This document shows positions 1-6,231 of a stretch of 8,401 nucleotides of DNA, piece after piece. Position numbers and translations under genes: made by a program. The notes under the pieces are model-generated. The model was not told where the DNA came from, did no database searches, and saw nothing but the letters and a program-made list of their open reading frames with translations. The number at the start of each line of letters is the position of its first letter. Position 1 is the stretch's first letter. The stretch covers positions 1 through 8,401 of the forward strand of contig DZDC01000099.1 of assembly GCA_022736595.1 (NCBI GenBank), given 5' to 3'. Source of the stretch: Draconibacterium orientale (GTDB lineage: Bacteria; Bacteroidota; Bacteroidia; Bacteroidales; UBA1556).

Positions 1-3
1 TTC

Positions 4-11
4 TATATTTG
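4..11 (+). promoter_or_regulatory. Probable -7 promoter element of the purE operon
   Basis: TATATTTG matches the Bacteroidota -7 consensus TAnnTTTG exactly and is followed by C, as is common in that class. It lies 29 bases before the purE ATG, so transcription would begin about 20-25 bases upstream of the start codon. The matching -33 TTG box would lie before base 1 and cannot be seen. An AT-rich sequence can produce this motif by chance, so the call is moderate. Confidence 0.42.
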
Positions 12-40
12 CAATTTGAAAAATTAGAATACCCTATATT

Positions 41-547
41 ATGAAAGCTCTAGTAAGTATTATCATGGGAAGCACTTCCGACTTACCTGTGATGGAAAAA
101 GCAGCTGCATTTTTCGATAGTTTAGAAATTCCCTTTGAAATGAATGCTCTTTCGGCGCATCGCACTCCTGCAGAAGTCGAAAAATTTGCCACTGAAGCCG
201 CATCACGAGGCATTAAAGTAATTATTGCGGGAGCCGGTATGGCAGCCCATTTGCCCGGCGTAATTGCCGCCATGACTCCACTCCCCGTAATTGGAGTTCC
301 CATTAAATCCACCCTCGACGGCATGGACGCCCTCTTGGCCATTGTGCAAATGCCTCCCGGAATCCCAGTGGCAACTGTAGCCATTGATGGAGCACTTAAT
401 GCTGCCATTTTAGCTACTCAAATGATGGCTACCGGAGATGCTCAATTATTTGAGAAACTAATAACATATAAGGCCGACCTTAAAGGAAAAGTAGTGAAAG
501 CCAATAAAGAACTCGCACAAATCAAGTATAAGTTTAAAACCAACTAA
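41..547 (+). CDS. purE: N5-carboxyaminoimidazole ribonucleotide mutase (PurE, class I)
   Basis: PurE converts N5-CAIR to CAIR in the cytoplasm, a step of de novo purine synthesis. The 168-residue length is normal for class I PurE. Visible family motifs are GSTSD at residues 10-14, SAHRTP at 38-43 with the conserved catalytic-type His40, the loop AGMAAHLPG near 65-73, and the LDGMDALLAIVQMPPG stretch that ends in the strand carrying IPVATVAI. The ATG start gives the expected short beta-strand immediately before GSTSD, so no longer start is needed. It is followed after 4 bases by the Fe-S protein gene, which suggests co-transcription. The usual partner purK is not downstream; it could lie upstream of the window or elsewhere. 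No Shine-Dalgarno sequence is present, as is usual in Bacteroidota. Identification is secure. Confidence 0.97.
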   Translation: MKALVSIIMGSTSDLPVMEKAAAFFDSLEIPFEMNALSAHRTPAEVEKFATEAASRGIKVIIAGAGMAAHLPGVIAAMTPLPVIGVPIKSTLDGMDALLAIVQMPPGIPVATVAIDGALNAAILATQMMATGDAQLFEKLITYKADLKGKVVKANKELAQIKYKFKTN

Positions 548-551
548 TCCG

Positions 552-1277
552 ATGGAAGTAGATATTTTTGTCCCTTGCTTCATCGACCAGCTTTATCCCG
601 ATACGGCTTTTAACATGGTGAAAGTGCTCGAAAAGCTCGAAGTGGAAGTACATTACAACCCCAATCAAAGTTGCTGTGGTCAGATGGCTTTCAACAGTGG
701 ATACTGGGACGAAGCCCAAAGTTTGGCCGAAAAGTTTATCAAAGATTTCAGCACTGGACGTCAGGTGGTGGGAGCCAGTGCGAGCTGTATTGGAATGGTG
801 AAAACCCACTATCCCAAATTCTTTCATAACAGTTCGCTGCACAACACCTATCGCAACCTTCAAGGCAACATCATAGAAATTACCGATTTTTTGGTTAACC
901 ATTTGCACGTCACCAATCTGGGGGCTCGCTTCCCTCATACGGTAACCGTACACGATAGCTGTTCTGCCAAGCGCGAATATGGACTTACCCACGAGGTGCG
1001 CACTTTGCTCTCCAATGTGAAGGACTTGAAATTGGTAGAAATGAAAGAGAGTGATACCTGTTGCGGTTTTGGTGGCACTTTTGCCGTTAAACACGAATCC
1101 ATCAGTACCAGCATGGCCGAACAGAAAGTTAAAAATGCAATGGAAACAGGAGCCGAATACATCGTAAGCACCGAATCAAGCTGCCTTTTGCATATTGAGG
1201 CTTATATCAAAAAACACAATCTTCCTATCAAAACCATTCACATCGTAGATATACTGGCTTCAGGCTGGGATTTGTAG
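552..1277 (+). CDS. (Fe-S)-binding oxidoreductase subunit, LutA/LldE (YkgE) family
   Basis: This 241-residue protein has two cysteine-rich CCG domains (PF02754 type). The first shows Cys9, Cys41-Cys42-Gly43 and Cys79 in ASASCIGM. The second shows Cys137 in HDSC, Cys170-Cys171-Gly172 in CCGFGG and Cys211 in SSCLLH. This pattern and length match LutA/LldE, the small subunit of the LutABC L-lactate-oxidising complex, where CCG motifs ligate an Fe-S cluster; related domains occur in HdrB and GlcF. Here no LutB (ferredoxin-type) or LutC gene is adjacent. The neighbours are purE (4 bases upstream) and ribF (25 bases downstream), so a lactate role is not demonstrated. There is no signal peptide or TM segment, so it should be cytoplasmic. 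Family assignment is firm; the substrate and partner are unknown, so I give no gene symbol. Confidence 0.9.
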   Translation: MEVDIFVPCFIDQLYPDTAFNMVKVLEKLEVEVHYNPNQSCCGQMAFNSGYWDEAQSLAEKFIKDFSTGRQVVGASASCIGMVKTHYPKFFHNSSLHNTYRNLQGNIIEITDFLVNHLHVTNLGARFPHTVTVHDSCSAKREYGLTHEVRTLLSNVKDLKLVEMKESDTCCGFGGTFAVKHESISTSMAEQKVKNAMETGAEYIVSTESSCLLHIEAYIKKHNLPIKTIHIVDILASGWDL

Positions 1278-1302
1278 ATTATTCAATAACAACTCATTTC
1301 AA

Positions 1303-2235
1303 TTGCAAGTACTTTATTCCATAGATCAACTGCCTTTTAACCAAGCTACTGTGGCCACCATTGGCACCTTTGACGGGGTACATCAGGGCCATCGCGAAGT
1401 CATTCGACAATTGAAAGAGGAAGGCAAACAATTTGGCTTGCAAACCCTGCTCATCACCTTCGACCCTCATCCCAGAATTATACTGAAAAAGGATGCTGAC
1501 GAACTGCGTCTTTTAAGCAATCCTCAAGAAAAAATTGATATTCTACAAGAATTGGGCATAGATTTTCTATTGATTTTGCCTTTTACCTACGAATTTTCGC
1601 AAACTACCGCACGTGATTTTATTCAAAATTATCTTATCGATAAGCTCCATGTCCAGCGAATGGTAATTGGGTACGATCATCATTTTGGGCGAATGGATGG
1701 CGGCTTTACCGAAGTGGGTCAACTGCTACTTTCCATTGGAATGGCTGTAACACGAATTGCTGAAAAGGACGTGGCTCAACTCACCGTTAGTTCCACTAAA
1801 ATTAGAAGTGCCATCGAGAATGGCGACTTAGAAATGGCCAACAAACTACTTGGCTACCCTTACCGAATCTGTGGAACCGTTATTCATGGACAAGAAGTAG
1901 GTCGCACTTTAGGCTACCCCACTGCCAATATCCTATTGCATTTTGCCATGAAATTGCTCCCTAAAAACGGAGTCTATGTGGTGGCGGTAAATCACAATCA
2001 ACTCATTTACCGAGGAATAATGAATATTGGCACCCGGCCTACTTTTGGATTAACCGAAAAAAGCATCGAAGTACATCTTTTTAATTTCGATCAAGATTTG
2101 TATGGAGAATACCTTCAATTGCAAGTGTTGCATCGTGTTCGAGACGAAAAAGCTTTTTTGGATACCCACGAATTGAAGCTTCAAATACAAAAAGATGCCG
2201 AATATGCTCAAGGATATTTTGACGCTACGGATTGA
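1303..2235 (+). CDS. ribF: Bifunctional riboflavin kinase / FAD synthetase (RibF)
   Basis: RibF phosphorylates riboflavin to FMN and adenylylates FMN to FAD. The N-terminal nucleotidyltransferase domain (about 1-180) shows GTFDGVHQGH at 21-30, ITFDPHP at 51-57, GYDHHFGR at 123-130 and the SSTKIRSAI motif at 163-171. The C-terminal riboflavin kinase domain (about 185-308) shows GQEVGRTLGYPTANI at 196-210, GIMNIGTRPTFG at 238-249 and EVHLFNFDQDLYGEYL at 256-271. The total of 310 residues is the family norm. The start is TTG: no ATG or GTG lies in frame between the preceding gene and the GTFDGVH motif, and TTG places that motif about 20 residues in, as in homologues. It probably shares the purE transcript and ends 8 bases from a convergent gene. 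Both domains look intact. Confidence 0.96.
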   Translation: MQVLYSIDQLPFNQATVATIGTFDGVHQGHREVIRQLKEEGKQFGLQTLLITFDPHPRIILKKDADELRLLSNPQEKIDILQELGIDFLLILPFTYEFSQTTARDFIQNYLIDKLHVQRMVIGYDHHFGRMDGGFTEVGQLLLSIGMAVTRIAEKDVAQLTVSSTKIRSAIENGDLEMANKLLGYPYRICGTVIHGQEVGRTLGYPTANILLHFAMKLLPKNGVYVVAVNHNQLIYRGIMNIGTRPTFGLTEKSIEVHLFNFDQDLYGEYLQLQVLHRVRDEKAFLDTHELKLQIQKDAEYAQGYFDATD

Positions 2236-2243
2236 GTAAAATT

Positions 2244-3071
2244 TTAAGGAATAATTTTTAAATCTTGAAATGCCAATTGCGTAGCATAGTTCCTTATGCC
2301 TGCAAACCGCTCCATATCAAAATCTTGCATAGGCTCCACATTGGTAGCAAAAAATAAAATTCGATTTTCGGGTGTAATAAGATAACCCACATACCAACCT
2401 AAATTATTGCCTTGTCTAACCGCCCAACCGGTTTTAGCATACCATTGATTTGCCTGGGAATCTTCAACAAGCATCATTCGCTTCATAATACTAATGGTAC
2501 TGTCTTTAAGTCCAATCTCATTAAAATACAGTTTTTTCAAAAATTCAATTTGCTGCATTTGTGAAATCTTTGATTCCCCCTCAAGCCAAAAACGATCCAA
2601 CTGTTCCTCATCGAAAACCATTCCCGGATACTGAATTTTTTCGAGATAATAACGCATTTGCTTTACGCCTACTTTCAGTGCCACATCTTGGTAACAAGGG
2701 ACGCAGCTGTACTGATAAGCCTGTCTGAAGCTCAAATTCTGCTCCCAAACATCGAGATAACGGTCGTCGCCTTGCCAGATAATTTGGTCGGTATCTGAAT
2801 GCAACACGCCACTCTCTAAAGCCACAATGGAGTTAGGGATTTTAAAGGTTGAGGCCGGCAAAAACCCTTCATTAGTACGATCAAAGTTATTAGAATACAA
2901 AATATTTTGTTCATAATCCCAAATCAAAATAGAGCCTTGGAGGTTCAAACTATCCAATAATTGAGTCCAAGAGGTATTTTCAGATTTTGCCATCTCTAAT
3001 TGCTGAGCCTTAGCTTGAGTGGCATAAAATAAAATAATTGAAATTAACACAAGGCTGCCAAAGTGCTTCAT
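2244..3071 (-). CDS. Class D (OXA-type) serine beta-lactamase, exported
   Basis: A 275-residue periplasmic class D beta-lactamase, a family that hydrolyses beta-lactams through an active-site Ser and a carboxylated Lys. The N-terminus is a Sec signal peptide with likely cleavage after ATQAKA (residue 22). Class D motifs occur in order: Ser74-T-F-Lys77 within PASTFKIPNS, Ser122-C-Val124 (SxV), Tyr148-P-G where the family usually has YGN, Trp162 in FWLEG, and Lys213-T-Gly215 (KTG). The frame stays open 56 codons further upstream, but that part overlaps the PepSY-TM gene and lacks a signal peptide, so I chose the ATG at 3071. It begins 5 bases after the PepSY-TM stop and is probably co-transcribed. 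No integron site or insertion sequence is nearby and base composition resembles the neighbours, so it looks native. Spectrum and actual resistance cannot be predicted. Catalytic residues look complete apart from the altered YGN box. Confidence 0.93.
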   Translation of the reverse strand: MKHFGSLVLISIILFYATQAKAQQLEMAKSENTSWTQLLDSLNLQGSILIWDYEQNILYSNNFDRTNEGFLPASTFKIPNSIVALESGVLHSDTDQIIWQGDDRYLDVWEQNLSFRQAYQYSCVPCYQDVALKVGVKQMRYYLEKIQYPGMVFDEEQLDRFWLEGESKISQMQQIEFLKKLYFNEIGLKDSTISIMKRMMLVEDSQANQWYAKTGWAVRQGNNLGWYVGYLITPENRILFFATNVEPMQDFDMERFAGIRNYATQLAFQDLKIIP

Positions 3072-3076
3072 TGTGC

Positions 3077-3628
3077 TTAAAAATAAAAGTACAATAAGAA
3101 AACTACAGGGAGAATCACTCCCAAGGCAATGAGGATGGTTCCACGCCATTTCAATCCTTTGGGACCTTTGAGAATAAACATTCCACTGATGGCGAGTATA
3201 ATTAAAGCTACCGCAAAAATATCCGAAAACCATTTCCAAACTGCATTGGGATTATAATGCAACCAATTGAATGTGTGTAAGATAGGTCGTCGTTTTAAAA
3301 TCTCTGACTGGATACGTCCAGTAGGTTTATGAATTTGTAGCGATCCGTTTTTAACGAATACTTTAACATTTTCGGCATCCTGCTCAAAATAGCTTCGGTA
3401 GGGATTATCAATTCCAATTTCGTCGAGAATTTGTTTGAAAACCGCTTCATTCACCTGAGTGATAGCTTGGGTTTGATACGCAGTGGAATCCACATAATAA
3501 TTGGGGTTCCAATCGTCGAGGTGGTTGATCGCAATTCCAGAGATGGAATAGATTAAAATCATAAATACAAAGAAATACCCTAAATCGCGGTGGGTAGCTC
3601 TATTAAATTGTCGTAGTTTTTTGCCCAT
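3077..3628 (-). CDS. PepSY-associated TM helix domain protein
   Basis: A 183-residue inner-membrane protein of the type annotated in Bacteroidota as PepSY-associated TM helix (PF16357-like). Residues 1-15 are basic (MGKKLRQFNRATHRD). TM1 spans about 16-36, a roughly 95-residue soluble domain follows (about 40-133, PepSY-like), then TM2 about 134-155 and TM3 about 162-181. His13 (HRDLGY), His36 (GIAINH), His118 and His125 (NWLHYNP) sit near membrane boundaries; related PepSY_TM proteins are linked to iron or siderophore reduction, so metal or haem ligation is possible but is inference. The function of this small version is not established. The gene begins 21 bases after the terminator of the lipoprotein gene and ends 5 bases before the beta-lactamase ATG, so the pair is likely one transcript. 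Start chosen at ATG, followed by the typical basic N-terminus. Confidence 0.82.
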   Translation of the reverse strand: MGKKLRQFNRATHRDLGYFFVFMILIYSISGIAINHLDDWNPNYYVDSTAYQTQAITQVNEAVFKQILDEIGIDNPYRSYFEQDAENVKVFVKNGSLQIHKPTGRIQSEILKRRPILHTFNWLHYNPNAVWKWFSDIFAVALIILAISGMFILKGPKGLKWRGTILIALGVILPVVFLLYFYF

Positions 3629-3642
3629 GGAGTTTTATCTTT

Positions 3643-3688
3643 AAAAAAACAAGACTGTCAAAAGAAAAATTTCTTTCGGCAGTCTTGT
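3643..3688 (-). terminator. Rho-independent terminator after the lipoprotein gene
   Basis: An outer 9-bp stem (ACAAGACTG at 3649-3657 with CAGTCTTGT at 3680-3688) is followed, after a 3x3 internal loop, by an inner 7-bp stem (3661-3667 with 3670-3676). Read on the minus strand, the hairpin is followed by seven U residues (the A-run at 3643-3649). It starts 24 bases past the lipoprotein stop codon. The plus-strand side has only a weak T-run (ATATTTTT), so it acts mainly on minus-strand transcripts. Only about 15 bases separate the U-tract from the PepSY-TM ATG. Confidence 0.8.
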
Positions 3689-3711
3689 AAATATTTTTAA
3701 ACAACATTGAA

Positions 3712-4374
3712 TTAATGTCCAGCAGCCTCGTTTTCAACGGCTGATTCCACATGTCCTTCAACGGCAGTAGAATCGGATTTACCAGCATTGTTGTGGGTCA
3801 ACACTTCGTACGAATTGCATTTAACACTGAAAAAACTGATATAAGCTTTGCCATTGGCCTTAGCTTCAGCAATTTGTCCTTTGAGCGAAGCTATTTGATT
3901 TTGTAAAGCTTCCACTTGGAGTTTGTGTTTGTTGTCGCCATCAGGGAATTCCCCTTTATGGTCTTCGGTCTTTTTGGCCTCAGCTTTGGGTTCGTTAGCC
4001 TTTTTTTCAGCCAGTTCGGCTTCTTTTTCAGCGATGTAACCATCATCCACTCTAAATTCCTCAACAGTGCCCACCACGCGTACCAATTCTCCCATCACCT
4101 CGTCGGCAACAAAATTTCCAGAAGTTTCAGTGGCTTCCACATGAAGTCCATTTTCTGGGTCTATGGTGTAAATCACCATTTTTCCACCACCGTGCTTACA
4201 CACATGATCCACTTTTCCAATCACAATCACCTCTTTACCAACGAGGCTGTCCATATTCAATAGCAGACTATCAACGGTAAAGGTAACTTCTTTTGGAGTT
4301 TCTTCAGTTTTGGGTTGTTGGCTGCATGCGGCAAACACCATTGCCATTAAAGCAAATAAAAAGAGTTTTTTCAT
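3712..4374 (-). CDS. Lipoprotein with OB-fold-like domain and charged coiled coil
   Basis: I do not recognise a named gene. The 220-residue product starts with a lipoprotein signal (MKKLFLFALMAMVFAAC), with Cys17 as the lipidation site, so it should be anchored in a membrane facing the periplasm or outside. Residues about 45-110 form an alternating beta-rich segment (GKEVIVIGKVDHVCKHGGGK, then GLHVEATE, then VRVVGTVEEFRV) resembling bacterial OB-fold lipoprotein domains. It contains a striking C59-K-H61-G-G-G-K-M motif that could bind a metal or cofactor (inference). Residues about 113-175 are rich in Glu, Lys and Ala and likely form a coiled coil. The tail 177-191 has a second Cys (C186) in a hydrophobic strand, and the C-terminus is acidic and Ala-rich. 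It is expressed from the divergent promoter region and terminated before the PepSY-TM gene. ATG start is fixed by the signal peptide. Confidence 0.75.
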   Translation of the reverse strand: MKKLFLFALMAMVFAACSQQPKTEETPKEVTFTVDSLLLNMDSLVGKEVIVIGKVDHVCKHGGGKMVIYTIDPENGLHVEATETSGNFVADEVMGELVRVVGTVEEFRVDDGYIAEKEAELAEKKANEPKAEAKKTEDHKGEFPDGDNKHKLQVEALQNQIASLKGQIAEAKANGKAYISFFSVKCNSYEVLTHNNAGKSDSTAVEGHVESAVENEAAGH

Positions 4375-4405
4375 TTCAAATTATGTATTAAGTTAAATTT
4401 CTGTT

Positions 4406-4436
4406 TTGAAGCGGCGAAAGTAGTATAATATTTTTG
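4406..4436 (+). promoter_or_regulatory. Exact-consensus Bacteroidota promoter, plus strand, distal to accC
   Basis: TTG at 4406-4408, a 20-base spacer, then TATTTTTG at 4429-4436 give an exact match to TTG-N(17-23)-TAnnTTTG. Transcription would start near 4442, leaving a leader of about 240 bases before accC. It could be a second carboxylase promoter, the source of a small RNA, or a chance match in AT-rich DNA. It overlaps the candidate minus-strand promoter of the lipoprotein gene, so the two might compete. Confidence 0.35.
4415..4422 (-). promoter_or_regulatory. Candidate -7 element of the lipoprotein gene
   Basis: On the minus strand the sequence reads TACTTTCGCCGC, one base from TAnnTTTG and followed by the C/G-rich initiation context often seen in Bacteroidota promoters. 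It would give a leader of roughly 35 bases before the lipoprotein ATG. No good TTG -33 box is visible at the right distance, so this is tentative. Confidence 0.3.
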
Positions 4437-4558
4437 TTTTGCATGACTTCTATCAAAAAGAAAAGTCAAGAAATTCATTAATATTTTGTGCTTTAAAGCC
4501 AAATAATGAGGTAATAACAGCTATGGCAATTGCTAAAAATCAAGCCTAAATTGAGATT

Positions 4559-4590
4559 TTGCCTTAATTAGAAAAAACTTCTTATTTTAG
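4559..4590 (+). promoter_or_regulatory. Probable proximal promoter of the carboxylase operon
   Basis: TTG at 4559-4561 (within TTTTG), a 21-base spacer, then TATTTTAG at 4583-4590, one base from TAnnTTTG and followed by CAGCCG. Spacing and the C/G-rich start context fit Bacteroidota promoters. Transcription would start near 4597, about 90 bases before the accC ATG. The single mismatch in the -7 box limits confidence. Confidence 0.45.
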
Positions 4591-4685
4591 CAGCCGTTTT
4601 TTAGAATTTTCAATTCAAAAGTAAAAAACAAACAGGGAAGTCTAAAAATCGACACAAACTATTGAATTATACTTAATTATCCATT

Positions 4686-6203
4686 ATGATTAAAAAAGTA
4701 CTTGTTGCCAATCGCGGCGAAATAGCGATTCGGGTAATGCGCACTTGTCGTGAAATGGGCATCGCATCGGTAGCGGTTTATTCAGATGCCGATCGTAATT
4801 CATTGCACGTACGCATGGCAGATGAAGCCTATTATATAGGTGCATCTCCCTCCGCCGAGAGCTACTTAGTTATGGACAAAATCATTGAAGCTGCCAAAGT
4901 TCTTAAAGCAGACGCCATTCATCCCGGCTACGGGTTTTTGAGTGAAAATGCCACCTTTTCAGACCGTTGTAAAAAGGAAGGTATCATTTTCATAGGGCCA
5001 AGCTCTGAAGTTATTGGCGTTATGGGCGATAAAATTTCTGCCCGTAAGAAAATGATTGAAGCCGGAGTAAGTGTGGTTCCCGGAACCAAAGGAAAAATTG
5101 AAACCGATGAAGATGCTATTAAAATCATCAAAGAAATCGGGTTGCCCGTGATGATCAAAGCTTCTGCCGGAGGCGGTGGAAAAGGAATGCGTTTGGTGCG
5201 CGAAGAAAAAGACATCATCTCCAGTATGCGTGGGGCGAAAAGCGAAGCTTTAAGTGGCTTTGGCGACGACACCGTATATATTGAGAAATATGTTGAAAAT
5301 CCTCATCATATCGAATTTCAAGTGATGGGCGATAGCCACGGCAATGCCATTCACGTTTTCGAAAGAGAATGCTCTGTGCAACGCCGTCACCAAAAGGTAA
5401 TTGAAGAAACCCCCTCGCCCCTAATGACTCCCGAGCTACGTGCCAAAATGGGCGAACAAGCTGTGATGGCCGCCAAAGCAGTGAATTATGTGGGAGCCGG
5501 CACCATTGAATTTTTGGTGGACGACAACCACAATTACTACTTTCTCGAAATGAACACCCGTCTCCAAGTGGAGCATCCTGTTACCGAAGAAGTTACAGGA
5601 GTGGATTTGGTTCGTTTGCAAATAGAAGTAGCCGATGGAAAACCATTGCGTTACAAGCAAGAAGATCTTAAACAGTTTGGACATAGCATCGAAGCCCGTG
5701 TTTATGCCGAAGATCCCAACAACAACTTTATGCCCAGTCCTGGCTTGGTGCAAAGTATTTTGCTCCCCAATGGCCCTGGAATTCGTATTGATGGATATGT
5801 TTACTCTGGTTACACCATTCCCATTTATTACGATCCCATGATTTCCAAACTCATCGTTTGGGCTCCAACCCGTTTGGAGGCCATCGCACGTATGAAACGC
5901 GCCTTGTCCTTCTTTAAAGTGAATGGAGTAAGCACCAACTTACTCTTCTTGGAGCGCATCATGGAAGCCGATGATTTTGTTCAAGGAAATTACAATACCA
6001 ACTTCATCGCCAAAAATGAAGAATTCCTGATCGAACCTAATAAAAAGAACCAAAACACTGAAGATTTGGCTATGGCTGTGGCTTTTTTGCATCACCTTAC
6101 CAAATTAGGAATAACCCAAACCACAAGTGAGGAAGATCATCAAGGTTTTGTAGAAAGTAAATGGAAAGCCTTCGGTAAACGACGTGGCCTTTATAATATT
6201 TAA
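4686..6203 (+). CDS. accC: Biotin carboxylase subunit of acyl-CoA (probably propionyl-CoA) carboxylase
   Basis: This ATP-grasp enzyme carboxylates the biotin of the carrier protein using ATP and bicarbonate. The N-terminal domain opens with KKVLVANRGEIAIRV, and HPGYGFLSEN lies at 79-88. Glycine-rich ATP loop: KASAGGGGKGMR at 158-169. Residues equivalent to the E. coli AccC active site are present: Lys116, Lys158, His208, Glu275, Glu288, Asn290, Arg292 and Arg338, with RLQVEHPVTE at 292-301. At 505 residues it exceeds a classic AccC (about 450). The extra tail, about 455-505, contains LAMAVAFLHHL and ends near KWKAFGKRRG; it corresponds in position to the linker leading into the BT domain of PCC-alpha chains, but there is no biotinyl domain. 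First gene of a three-gene operon, 28 bases before the carrier gene. PccA or AccC naming depends on substrate, which is inferred. Confidence 0.96.
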   Translation: MIKKVLVANRGEIAIRVMRTCREMGIASVAVYSDADRNSLHVRMADEAYYIGASPSAESYLVMDKIIEAAKVLKADAIHPGYGFLSENATFSDRCKKEGIIFIGPSSEVIGVMGDKISARKKMIEAGVSVVPGTKGKIETDEDAIKIIKEIGLPVMIKASAGGGGKGMRLVREEKDIISSMRGAKSEALSGFGDDTVYIEKYVENPHHIEFQVMGDSHGNAIHVFERECSVQRRHQKVIEETPSPLMTPELRAKMGEQAVMAAKAVNYVGAGTIEFLVDDNHNYYFLEMNTRLQVEHPVTEEVTGVDLVRLQIEVADGKPLRYKQEDLKQFGHSIEARVYAEDPNNNFMPSPGLVQSILLPNGPGIRIDGYVYSGYTIPIYYDPMISKLIVWAPTRLEAIARMKRALSFFKVNGVSTNLLFLERIMEADDFVQGNYNTNFIAKNEEFLIEPNKKNQNTEDLAMAVAFLHHLTKLGITQTTSEEDHQGFVESKWKAFGKRRGLYNI

Positions 6204-6231
6204 TTGATTAACACTAAAATAAATTAAGACT

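Larger units (their letters stand above)
4375..4685. other. Divergent intergenic regulatory region between lipoprotein and carboxylase operon
   Basis: This 311-base, strongly AT-rich stretch separates two divergent transcripts. I see no RNA gene, no recognisable riboswitch and no convincing small ORF. It holds three promoter-like sequences (listed separately) and an AT-rich probable leader of about 90 bases before accC. Two weak hairpins are possible (TGACTT/AAGTCA at 4444-4468 with a 13-base loop, and AAAAT/ATTTT around 4536-4560) but neither is compelling. Confidence 0.6.

Noticed and set aside
34..408. Open frame on the minus strand opposite purE
   Set aside because: It is a shadow of purE in another frame, with low-complexity Ala/Met/Ile composition and no recognisable motif. 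Similar minus-strand frames opposite the Fe-S protein (534-1094) and accC (4928-5272, 5436-5753) were rejected for the same reason.
2244..3071. Beta-lactamase as a recently acquired resistance cassette
   Set aside because: No attC-like site, insertion sequence, terminal repeat or compositional break is visible, and the gene sits tightly behind the PepSY-TM gene. A native chromosomal gene is more likely.
3072..3239. 56-codon N-terminal extension of the beta-lactamase frame
   Set aside because: It overlaps the PepSY-TM coding region, has no export signal or family similarity, and places the clear signal peptide in the middle of the protein. The ATG at 3071 is better.
2244..3628. PepSY-TM plus OXA domain as a split BlaR1/MecR1-type sensor
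   Set aside because: BlaR1 has a zinc-metalloprotease domain (HExxH) and is paired with a BlaI repressor. Neither is present, and the OXA protein has its own cleavable signal peptide.
3916..4263. Plus-strand open frame inside the lipoprotein gene
   Set aside because: Its Phe/Ser/His-rich product is the complement of the Glu/Lys-rich coiled coil and no start context or motif supports it.
4444..4468. Hairpin TGACTT/AAGTCA in the intergenic region
   Set aside because: Only six base pairs with a 13-base loop in AT-rich DNA and no T-run; expected by chance.
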